Shown in pieces: positions 25,910 through 33,975 of a stretch of 64,000 nucleotides of DNA. This stretch comes from Bacillota bacterium. GTDB lineage: Bacteria; Bacillota; Clostridia; Lachnospirales; Lachnospiraceae. How positions within the stretch are numbered: the stretch's first letter is position 1; the number at the start of each line of letters is the position of its first letter. The stretch lies in assembly GCA_023411215.1 (NCBI GenBank), contig JAEYOY010000023.1:3783-67782 (forward strand), written 5' to 3'. The notes beneath the pieces were generated by a model, which saw only the letters and a program-made list of their open reading frames with translations, made no database searches and was not told the DNA's origin. Both the position numbers and the translations under genes were made by a program.

Positions 25910-27442
25910 ATGAGGCAGGTACATTTTACTTTTCTGTTTGTTATTATCGTAATCAGTATTTTCCAAGGTTATGTATATGGTAATTCATTATCACTTACAG
26001 CGAATACGATCCAGATGGAAAAATCAACTGTGTATGACATTAATATTAATGGTAAAAGATCTGGACTCACTTATCATTGGACATCCTCGAATAACGATAT
26101 TGTACAAGTAAATAGTAAGAATGGGAAAATAAATGCTGTAAATGATGGAGAAGCACTTATAAGCTGCTTTATTACAGGAACTGGTGGAGTGAATATAAAA
26201 CTTACTTGTAAAGTAATGGTAGGAGTTGATGAATCTGGTCCACAACTTAAGAAATCAAAATTGGAATTGAAGGTTGGAGAGCGATTTGATATTAATATAG
26301 CAAGAAAAATCGGAAAATCAAAATATAAATGGATTTCCTCGAATGAAGAAGTGATTAGAGTCAACCCCTTAAATGGGTTCGTGACAGCGGTTGGTAATGG
26401 AGAAGCAAAAGTTACTTGTACAATAACTGCTCCGGATAAAAATATCATTATTCTGCCCGCTACCATAAATGTAATGGAACAGCCAACAAATATTATATGG
26501 GAAGATGACTTTAATTCGTCAACTCTCGATCCTAATAAATGGGATTATGAGTATGGGTATGTTCGTAACTTTGAATTACAAGAATATACGGATGGTAATG
26601 ATAATTTATTGATACAGGATGGATACCTGGTGATAAAAGCAATTAAGGATAGGAATGGATCTTGGACTTCAGCTAGTATCCATACGAATAATAAATTGGA
26701 AATTGGCAATGCAAGAATTGAGGCACGTATTAAGCTACCATATGAAAGTGGTGCTTTTCCGGCATTCTGGATGCTGGGTGCTGATTATGAGGTTGACTAC
26801 ATAAGCCAAAGGACCCGAGGAGATTCGTGGCTGGAGGCAAGAGAGATTGATATTATTGAAACCTTTGGTAAGGTTACGAAAGTCCAAGGAGGCGTATATA
26901 TTAAGGCATCTTCTAGTTCCACCGCGTTAAGCCAGTATGCAGGCAAATCACAAGATATTGATATAACACAATTTCATACCTATGCGATTGAAAAAAGTGA
27001 TAGTACGATTAAGTTTTATTGTGACGACAGCTTATACTATACGCATGAAATAACAGATGAGGGATTGACGGAACCCTTTTATATCTTGTTAAATCTTGCG
27101 GTGGGAGCGTCAGGAGGGACACCGGATCCAACCATTTCAGAAATGGAAATGATGGTTGATTATGTACGAGTAACCGCCTTGGAGGGTATTCCTGTGACCG
27201 ATCCTAATTCAATTACATTAGATATAGAAGAATTACAAGGCAAGATTGGTGATGTTAAGAAAGTTAATGTTAAATTATTACCTGTGGCTGCACAAGATAG
27301 AACAGTTACCTGGATATCATCCGATCCGAGCATAGCAACAGTATATGGAGGGTATGTACGCATGAAAAAAGCTGGGACTTGCATTATATCAGCTACTACC
27401 GCTAACGGATTAACAGCAACATGTAAGGTGATTTGTAATTAA
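25910..27442 (+). CDS. Secreted GH16 glycoside hydrolase with Big_2 domains
   Basis: 510 residues. A signal peptide (about 1-24) is followed by two bacterial Ig-like Big_2 modules (about 25-105 and 110-190, each with GEA.I.C or GEAKVTC endings). The GH16 catalytic domain spans about 195-425, with the ExDxxE catalytic motif in REIDIIETFG near residue 313. A third Big_2 module closes the protein (SDPSIATVYGGYVRMKKAGTCIISATT). GH16 enzymes cleave or transglycosylate beta-1,3/1,4 glucans and galactans. Within this operon it likely trims, releases or crosslinks the polymer. GGAGG lies 6 bases before ATG. Confidence 0.9.
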   Translation: MRQVHFTFLFVIIVISIFQGYVYGNSLSLTANTIQMEKSTVYDININGKRSGLTYHWTSSNNDIVQVNSKNGKINAVNDGEALISCFITGTGGVNIKLTCKVMVGVDESGPQLKKSKLELKVGERFDINIARKIGKSKYKWISSNEEVIRVNPLNGFVTAVGNGEAKVTCTITAPDKNIIILPATINVMEQPTNIIWEDDFNSSTLDPNKWDYEYGYVRNFELQEYTDGNDNLLIQDGYLVIKAIKDRNGSWTSASIHTNNKLEIGNARIEARIKLPYESGAFPAFWMLGADYEVDYISQRTRGDSWLEAREIDIIETFGKVTKVQGGVYIKASSSSTALSQYAGKSQDIDITQFHTYAIEKSDSTIKFYCDDSLYYTHEITDEGLTEPFYILLNLAVGASGGTPDPTISEMEMMVDYVRVTALEGIPVTDPNSITLDIEELQGKIGDVKKVNVKLLPVAAQDRTVTWISSDPSIATVYGGYVRMKKAGTCIISATTANGLTATCKVICN

Positions 27443-27467
27443 TAGAAGAGCTATACTGGAGGTACTT

Positions 27468-28718
27468 ATGAATAGAATAGTAATTGATGATGTAACGGTA
27501 ATGGATAAACGCTTAGAATGTATTTACACAGTTTATGGTGATTGGAAAAGGTATTTTAAAGAAACCAATACTTTTTTTGTCGAATACGAAAATGAAATTG
27601 ATAGGGTACCTAAAAGCATAGCTGTCATTCCCTTCCTATGTAATGTATTACCCTTGGTGTGGCTTTTTGATTCAGAAGTAGTTGTAGAGGATATCGATAA
27701 AGATTTTTTTGAATGTATTGATGCTGTTAAGCAAGGATATGCAAATATGTATCCCAATGTGTCATTCAAAGGAAGAATTACTTATAAGAAAGTAACGGAC
27801 AATAGACAGGAGAATTTAAATAATACGGCAGTTTTTTTCAGTGGTGGGGTAGATGCTTACCATACGCTGATTTCACATATAGACGAAAATCCAGTCCTAG
27901 TAACCTTATGGGGAGCGGATATCACCTTTGAAGATCAAGTGGGATGGAGTCTGGTTGATAACCATATAAGAAGAATAGCAGGTCAAAATAACCTGAATTA
28001 TTCGCCAATTAAAACATCATTTCGAAGATTTTTAGACGAAGGGACACTAAGTAATTATGTTTTCACGTTAACCAGGGATAACTGGTGGTATGGATATCAA
28101 CATGGAATAGGAATTATAGGTCACATAGCCCCATTAGCATACCAATATGGAATAAAGACGGTATATATAGCGTCCTCGTTAACAGCTGAGGATAATACAA
28201 CCTGTGCATCTGACCCGACAATTGATAATTTTGTTAAATTCTTTGGTTGCCAGGTTATTCATGATGGATATGAATATAGTCGTCTGGAAAAAACAGTCCG
28301 TATCAGTGAGTATGTGGAAAGAACCAATACCTCAATACAATTAAGAGTATGCTGGGAGTCAGAGGGTGGTTCAAACTGCTGTCACTGCGAAAAATGTTAT
28401 CGTACCATATTATGTCTATTGGCCGGAAAAAGTGACCCACGGGAGTATGGATTTAATTATAGAGATGATGAGTTTGCTGATATGATGAAGGATTTTGAAA
28501 TGAAGTTACATTTTCTTGATAGCAGTTATTATGTAGTCTATAAAAGCATACAAGATTTAATGCGAGAAAACTACAAAATTAATGAAATAAATCAAAGCTT
28601 AAGATGGTTTTACAAAGCTGATTTACTGAAAGAGTTATCATTTATGAAAAGAACACTATATCGTTGTATAAGAAAAGGTAAAAAAATAGGTAAGAAAATA
28701 ATGATTCCATTCTATTAA
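27468..28718 (+). CDS. QueC-like PP-loop protein A, unknown function
   Basis: 416 residues. An N-terminal domain without recognised motifs (1-118) is followed by FFSGGVDA (SGGVDA at 125-130), an ATP-pyrophosphatase PP-loop. Further conserved stretches are LVTLWGADI and YGYQHGIGIIGHIAPLAYQY. At 295-310 is CWESEGGSNCCHCEKC, which gives the spacing Cx8CxxCxxC (Cys295, 304, 307, 310), like the zinc site of QueC. PP-loop enzymes adenylate a carboxylate or carbonyl and then add N or S. No other queuosine genes are here, so a sugar or cofactor substrate is likely. Followed by a close paralogue. Confidence 0.7.
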   Translation: MNRIVIDDVTVMDKRLECIYTVYGDWKRYFKETNTFFVEYENEIDRVPKSIAVIPFLCNVLPLVWLFDSEVVVEDIDKDFFECIDAVKQGYANMYPNVSFKGRITYKKVTDNRQENLNNTAVFFSGGVDAYHTLISHIDENPVLVTLWGADITFEDQVGWSLVDNHIRRIAGQNNLNYSPIKTSFRRFLDEGTLSNYVFTLTRDNWWYGYQHGIGIIGHIAPLAYQYGIKTVYIASSLTAEDNTTCASDPTIDNFVKFFGCQVIHDGYEYSRLEKTVRISEYVERTNTSIQLRVCWESEGGSNCCHCEKCYRTILCLLAGKSDPREYGFNYRDDEFADMMKDFEMKLHFLDSSYYVVYKSIQDLMRENYKINEINQSLRWFYKADLLKELSFMKRTLYRCIRKGKKIGKKIMIPFY

Positions 28719-28849
28719 AACATTTACACAAAAGCAGCCATGCTTCGATAATGTGATGAAAGATATCAAATAAGGGGAATTTATTCTTTCTAGAACTGTT
28801 TTATTGGATGGGATTGTTTGAGAGTGGGAAAGAAAGGAAGATACCAGAG

Positions 28850-30082
28850 ATGAATAGGATAGTAATTGAGGATATAAGAGTAATAGGGAAACGTCTGGAG
28901 TGTTCTTATACAGTTAGTGGTGAATGGCAGAAGTATTTTAAAGCTACGAACGCTTTTTTTGCCGAGTATTCTAAAAATATTGACACAGTTCCCCAAAGTG
29001 TAGCAATCATTCCATTCCTTTGTAATATTTTACCGGTGGCATGGATATTTGATGGAGAAGTAATTTTAGATGATATCGATAAGGACTTCTTCGAAAGTAT
29101 TGAAGTATTTAAGCAGGGTTTTATTGATATGTATCCGGAAGTATCATTCAAAGGGAGAATCATTCCTACGAAAGTTTCGGACAATAGACAGGAAGCTTCA
29201 AATAAAACAGCAACGTTTTTTAGTGGTGGGGTAGATGCTTTTAATACATTGATTTCACATATTGATGAAAACCCGATATTAATCACTCTATGGGGAGCAG
29301 ATATTTCATTTGAAGATCAAGCTGGCTGGAAGCAAGTGGATCATTATATAGAAGGTGTAGCATGCAACAAAAAACTGGATTATGTTTCCATTAAAACCTC
29401 CTTCCGTAGATTTTTAAACGAATCTGCACTAAGTGAATACGTAATGAAAAAAACGGGAAATAACTGGTGGTATGGGTTTCAGCATGGAATTGGGGTCATC
29501 GGCCATGCAGCTCCATTTGCATATCAATATAAATTAAAGACGATCTACATAGCTTCGTCCTTTACAAAAGAAGACAGATCAACATGCGCATCGGATCCTT
29601 CCATTGATAATTTTGTTAAGTTTTGCGGTAGCCAAGTGGTTCATGATGGCTTTGAGTATAGTCGTCAGGATAAAGTGAATCGTATCAGTGATTATGTAAA
29701 AAGAACGGATACACCACTGCAGTTAAGAGTATGTTGGGAGTCAGAGGGCGGTTCCAATTGTTGTCACTGTGAAAAGTGTCACCTTACCATATTATGTTTA
29801 TTGGCAGGGAAAAATGACCCACGTAACTTTGGCTTCAACTACAGGGACGAGGAATTGGTCGATATGATGAAGGATTTTAGAATGGAAATACAGTTTTCGC
29901 ATCCGTCTTGCATGGTACTTTATCAAATTATTCAAGATGAATTGCGTAAAAACTACACAATAAATCAAGTTAATGAAGCTTTACGATGGTATTACAAAAT
30001 GGATTTAAAGAAAGAGCTGTCCTTTCAGAAAAAAATCCTATATCGTTTCATACGTAAAGCACAAAGAATTTATACTAAATAA
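28850..30082 (+). CDS. QueC-like PP-loop protein B, paralogue of A
   Basis: 410 residues, with the same architecture and motifs as the preceding gene: FFSGGVDA, LITLWGADISFEDQAGW, WWYGFQHGIGVIGHAAPFAYQY, ASSFTKEDRSTCASDPSIDNFVKF and CWESEGGSNCCHCEKC. The two proteins look about two-thirds identical by eye. ATG 28850 follows AAAGGAAG by 9 bases; the in-frame ATG at 28808 has none. Both keep all PP-loop and Cys residues, so neither looks decayed. They may form a heteromer or act on two substrates. Confidence 0.7.
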   Translation: MNRIVIEDIRVIGKRLECSYTVSGEWQKYFKATNAFFAEYSKNIDTVPQSVAIIPFLCNILPVAWIFDGEVILDDIDKDFFESIEVFKQGFIDMYPEVSFKGRIIPTKVSDNRQEASNKTATFFSGGVDAFNTLISHIDENPILITLWGADISFEDQAGWKQVDHYIEGVACNKKLDYVSIKTSFRRFLNESALSEYVMKKTGNNWWYGFQHGIGVIGHAAPFAYQYKLKTIYIASSFTKEDRSTCASDPSIDNFVKFCGSQVVHDGFEYSRQDKVNRISDYVKRTDTPLQLRVCWESEGGSNCCHCEKCHLTILCLLAGKNDPRNFGFNYRDEELVDMMKDFRMEIQFSHPSCMVLYQIIQDELRKNYTINQVNEALRWYYKMDLKKELSFQKKILYRFIRKAQRIYTK

Positions 30083-30165
30083 ATGTAACTATCCTGAACA
30101 GGTTCGATAACCCTACGGATTTCCTCACTGTTTTGGATTATTCCATAAGATAAGGAGCTTAACAA

Positions 30166-31707
30166 TTGGAGAGAAAGACAAGAAAACAATATGTAACACT
30201 GAATATATTGGCGGGCTCCGTAAGCCAAGTTATTTCTATGATATTGCAGCTGATTGGACGAACTATATTCATAAATTCATTGGGGATTGAATATCTGGGG
30301 ATTAATGCAATGTTTTATAATATTCTTATGGTACTATCTCTGGCTGATCTAGGATTTGGGACTGCAATTGTCTATAGTATGTATAAGCCTCTTGCAGAAA
30401 ATGATACGGATATGGTTGTAGCGTTAATGACATATTATAGAAAGATTTATCACAGACTCGCCTTTATTGTTGCAGCGATTGGAATAGGGATGCTTCCCTT
30501 ACTGCCCTTCGTGGTTAATTTAAATACAGAGATACCATATTTACCGATCTATTATATGCTGTATGTTGCAAATATTGTGATTTCTTACTTAATGTCATAT
30601 AAATTTACAATCATAACAGCGGATCAAAAAAGTTATCTAATTACAGTGTATTCACTGATTGGATCAATTCTTCAAACGATTGTACAAATAATAGTTTTAA
30701 TCGTATTTAAAAACTTCATGTTATACTTAATCGTATTTATACTCAGAACATTGTTGGTTAATTGGTTTCAATCAAATAAAGCAAAAAAATTATATCCATA
30801 TATTAGTGGGACAAGAGAGCTTGACCCAGTAACCAAAAAAAGTATATTTGAGAATGTGAAATCAATGTTTTTATACAAGTTAGGTGGAGTTCTATTAAAT
30901 AATACGGATAACTTTATTATATCCGTGATTGTCGGGACGGTATATGTAGGCTATTACTCGAATTATATGACAGTTATTGTTGCCATCTATAGCTTCACCG
31001 ATATTATTTTTAACTCTGTGACCTCAAGTGTCGGAAGCTTAAATGCCTCTGATGATAATGATAGAAAGTATGAAATATTTAATGTGTTGAATTTTATTGT
31101 ATTTTGGATCATGTCTTTCTGCTCAGTATGTTTTTTGGTGCTATTCAATGATTTTATAACCTTGTGGGTTGGAAAAGAGTTTGTCTTTGGCATACTGACA
31201 GTTATCATCATTGTACTTAATTTTTTCATGCCAGGTACAATTACAACGGTTTCTATCTATCGAGATACCACGGGAATGTTTCGGCAGACCAAATATGTTT
31301 TCCTGATAACCGCTTTTATCAATCTGGTGCTCTCGATTATATTAGGTAAAATATATGGTCTCTTCGGAATATTGTTGGCCACAGCAATTGCTAGAATGTT
31401 AACAAATATGTGGTATGAGCCATTTATACTTTTTAAGAAGCATTTTAAAAAATCTCCGATTTTATATTTTAAAAGACAGGCTTACTATTGGATGATTGCA
31501 GTAATCTGTTGCCTTAGTACTTATTTAATTAGTAGAGTGATTAATACAGTTTCTGTATTCAATCTAATAGTAAAGTTAGTGATTTGTCTCATAGTGCCCA
31601 ATGTAATTATACTCACATTATTCTTTCGGAGTAAAGAATTTGAATACATTAATGAACAGATTATTGCAAAAGTAAAAAATAAGATTCTTAAGAAAGCTTA
31701 TAATTAG
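30166..31707 (+). CDS. Wzx-like polysaccharide flippase
   Basis: 513 residues, about 12 to 14 membrane segments. The start ILAGSVSQVISMILQLIGRTIFINSLGIEYLGINAMFYNILMVLSLADLGFGTAIVYSMY is typical of the oligosaccharide flippase (PST) family. It moves the lipid-linked repeat unit across the membrane. The start is TTG 30166, 8 bases after AAGGAG; no in-frame ATG is near. It lies directly after the PP-loop pair. Confidence 0.9.
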   Translation: MERKTRKQYVTLNILAGSVSQVISMILQLIGRTIFINSLGIEYLGINAMFYNILMVLSLADLGFGTAIVYSMYKPLAENDTDMVVALMTYYRKIYHRLAFIVAAIGIGMLPLLPFVVNLNTEIPYLPIYYMLYVANIVISYLMSYKFTIITADQKSYLITVYSLIGSILQTIVQIIVLIVFKNFMLYLIVFILRTLLVNWFQSNKAKKLYPYISGTRELDPVTKKSIFENVKSMFLYKLGGVLLNNTDNFIISVIVGTVYVGYYSNYMTVIVAIYSFTDIIFNSVTSSVGSLNASDDNDRKYEIFNVLNFIVFWIMSFCSVCFLVLFNDFITLWVGKEFVFGILTVIIIVLNFFMPGTITTVSIYRDTTGMFRQTKYVFLITAFINLVLSIILGKIYGLFGILLATAIARMLTNMWYEPFILFKKHFKKSPILYFKRQAYYWMIAVICCLSTYLISRVINTVSVFNLIVKLVICLIVPNVIILTLFFRSKEFEYINEQIIAKVKNKILKKAYN

Positions 31708-31711
31708 TGTA

Positions 31712-31738
31712 GATTGAAAAATCGCGGATTTTTCAATC
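31712..31738. terminator. Strong hairpin after the flippase gene
   Basis: GATTGAAAAATC and GATTTTTCAATC pair perfectly over 12 bp around a GCG loop. A second weaker hairpin, TGCTGCC / GGCAGCA, spans 31749-31781. There is no T run, so partial termination or RNA processing is more likely than full termination. Confidence 0.45.
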
Positions 31739-31822
31739 GGCAAATTTGTGCTGCCGCCCAAATTCGCAGTCTTTGGCAGCATGTAGTATTAGTATGAAAT
31801 AAATATTAGTAGGAGTTAGCCT

Positions 31823-33856
31823 ATGGACAAAATAGTAAGTGTTATTATTCCTATCTATAACATAGAAAAACAGATCTGTCGGTGCATTGAGTCAATGATA
31901 ACGCAGACCTATCATAATTTGGAGATAATCTTGGTGGATGATGGTTCAACAGACAGCTGCCCCCAGATATGTGATGAATATGCTAGGATGGATTCTAGAA
32001 TAAAAGTAATACATAAGAGGAATGGAGGTCCCACCGATTCTAAAAATATAGGATTGAATGTTGCCACAGGTGATTATGTTTATATTCTTAACGGCGATGA
32101 CTATGTGGCTAGCACCTTAATTGAGGTTGCCTTAGAAAATGCAGTAGCAACCTCGGCGGATCTGGTTCTATTTAGTTATAATAAAATAGATGAATTTGAT
32201 AACTTATTGTCCCCGGTTAGATTTAAACCTGTAATACAGGAACTAGGGGACCATAACAGATTAGGATATATTGTAAACAACCTTCAGCAATACAATTCAG
32301 GCTGGGAAGTTGGAAACAGGCTGTTTAAGACAGATTTGATTCGAAAGAACAATTTATTCTTTTGGGATCACAAATTAATTCTAGCAGAGGATCTTGGATT
32401 TTCCTTGAATTATACATTACATGTTAAAAAGCTTGCCTGCATACCCGAAGTGTTATATTACTATCGGATTCGAAACGGTTCTGACCGGTCACAGTCACCA
32501 ACAGAACCAATGATCATGGAAGCTTATGAGTTGTGTAAGCTTGTGGAAGATAAGATAAAGACTTCTTTTAAAAACTCTAAGATGGAAAAGGATTTTTCAA
32601 TACTATTTTTTGCCTTAATGAATGAACAACTAAGTAAATTAAACTTTAATAATTATAGAGACTCCTTATCTTCCATGAATGATAAAAAGCTATTCTATCA
32701 ACAAAATAGACGGGTTATTACTAAGTTTTTATCATTAATGAGGTATTATGGTACTGCACTGGGACTAGCATACCTAATGCAATGCATTTTTACCTCTAGG
32801 AAAATAGATAAAACAGGAATTTTTATCATTCATATGATTAACAAGTCAAAAAAAATCTCGGAGACCTTTCAATACAATAAAGCAAAATTATTTTCTAAAA
32901 AACGTCTATTTTTAATTGGTTGCGAAGATTTCTGGAATCTAGGAGATCATCATATCGCAATCTCAGAGATTGAATATCTGCATAAGATATTGCCGGATTA
33001 TGCGATTATCGAGATCGCTGCTTCCAGATATTTTGCTGTTAATCGTTTGCTACCGTTCGTTATTAGACGAAAAGATATCATCTGCATGCATGGTGGGGGG
33101 AATGTTGGAAACTTTTATATGCTAGCGGAACATATCCGAAGAGATCTTATGAAAAAATTCCGAAATAATGAGAAGGTTATATTTCCCCAAACAATCCATT
33201 ATGATTGCTCCGACATGGGAAAAGCGGAATTGGTAAAGGATCAAAGCAGTATAAAAAAGACCAAAAACTTGACCTTATGCATAAGAGAACATTATTCCTA
33301 TGAACTGGCTAAACAATATTTTGATTGCAAGGTGCTATTAACACCGGATATCGTATTATTCTCTAATTATATTGATCAATTCAAATTGGATCGGAAGGGA
33401 GTAGTTCTTCTTCTGCGAAATGATTTAGAAGGTGTTATAACTGGCCAGGATAAACAGTTCATTGAGAAGATTGCACAGAGATATACGTCGGAAATTCGAA
33501 TGAATGATACACAATTAATTACAGATATTAATGTTTATGACAGAAAAGAAGTGGTGGAAGCGTTTGTTGGCAAAATTGCAGAAGCTGAATTTGTCATAAC
33601 GGATCGCTTACACGGTATGGTATTTTGTGCAATTACGAAAACCCCATGTATTGTATTACCAAATTACAATCATAAAGTAGAGGGCGTCTATGAATGGCTT
33701 TCAAAATTAGAATATATCATAATGATTAATCATTTGAGTGAGTTGGAGGAAGCAATCAGAAAGCTACAAAAAATTGAGAGGATAACATATGACAATACGA
33801 CCATACTAGAAGAGTTTGATGTTCTGACGAAATTACTAAAGAGTAAAGTCAAGTGA
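31823..33856 (+). CDS. GT2 glycosyltransferase / polysaccharide pyruvyltransferase fusion A
   Basis: 677 residues, two domains. The N-terminal GT2 (about 1-250) has VSVIIPIYNIEKQICRCIESM, LVDDGSTDSCPQICDEYA and YILNGDDYV as the DXD-like site. The C-terminal polysaccharide pyruvyltransferase domain (about 358-677) has NLGDHHIAISE, CMHGGGNVGNFY, FPQTIHY and TDRLHGMVFCAIT. It probably adds a sugar and then a pyruvyl ketal to the repeat unit. AGGAG lies 7 bases before ATG. Confidence 0.85.
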   Translation: MDKIVSVIIPIYNIEKQICRCIESMITQTYHNLEIILVDDGSTDSCPQICDEYARMDSRIKVIHKRNGGPTDSKNIGLNVATGDYVYILNGDDYVASTLIEVALENAVATSADLVLFSYNKIDEFDNLLSPVRFKPVIQELGDHNRLGYIVNNLQQYNSGWEVGNRLFKTDLIRKNNLFFWDHKLILAEDLGFSLNYTLHVKKLACIPEVLYYYRIRNGSDRSQSPTEPMIMEAYELCKLVEDKIKTSFKNSKMEKDFSILFFALMNEQLSKLNFNNYRDSLSSMNDKKLFYQQNRRVITKFLSLMRYYGTALGLAYLMQCIFTSRKIDKTGIFIIHMINKSKKISETFQYNKAKLFSKKRLFLIGCEDFWNLGDHHIAISEIEYLHKILPDYAIIEIAASRYFAVNRLLPFVIRRKDIICMHGGGNVGNFYMLAEHIRRDLMKKFRNNEKVIFPQTIHYDCSDMGKAELVKDQSSIKKTKNLTLCIREHYSYELAKQYFDCKVLLTPDIVLFSNYIDQFKLDRKGVVLLLRNDLEGVITGQDKQFIEKIAQRYTSEIRMNDTQLITDINVYDRKEVVEAFVGKIAEAEFVITDRLHGMVFCAITKTPCIVLPNYNHKVEGVYEWLSKLEYIIMINHLSELEEAIRKLQKIERITYDNTTILEEFDVLTKLLKSKVK

Positions 33857-33903
33857 ATAGATTATTCCTATTTATCATACATTGACATGATAGGATGCTT
33901 CTG

Positions 33904-33948
33904 ATTCATGACAATAGAAAGCTCGCAAAGCGTGCTTTCTATCGTTTG
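33904..33948. repeat. Dispersed intergenic hairpin repeat, copy 2
   Basis: ATTCATGACAATAGAAAGC, then GCTTTCTATCGTT; arms AATAGAAAGC and GCTTTCTAT pair. Copy of the elements at 15621 and 49548. An open frame runs through it from 33895, but the coding start of the next gene lies after it. Confidence 0.65.
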
Positions 33949-33975
33949 CACGATACGAAGGAAGGGGGTAAGAAT

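Noticed and set aside
27468..30082. The PP-loop pair as genuine QueC (queuosine) enzymes
   Set aside because: They are nearly twice the length of QueC, have an extra N-terminal domain, and no queD, queE or queF is nearby.
33895..33975. N-terminal extension of fusion B from ATG 33895
   Set aside because: It would translate the dispersed hairpin repeat; a GTG with a good binding site lies at the conserved GT2 start.
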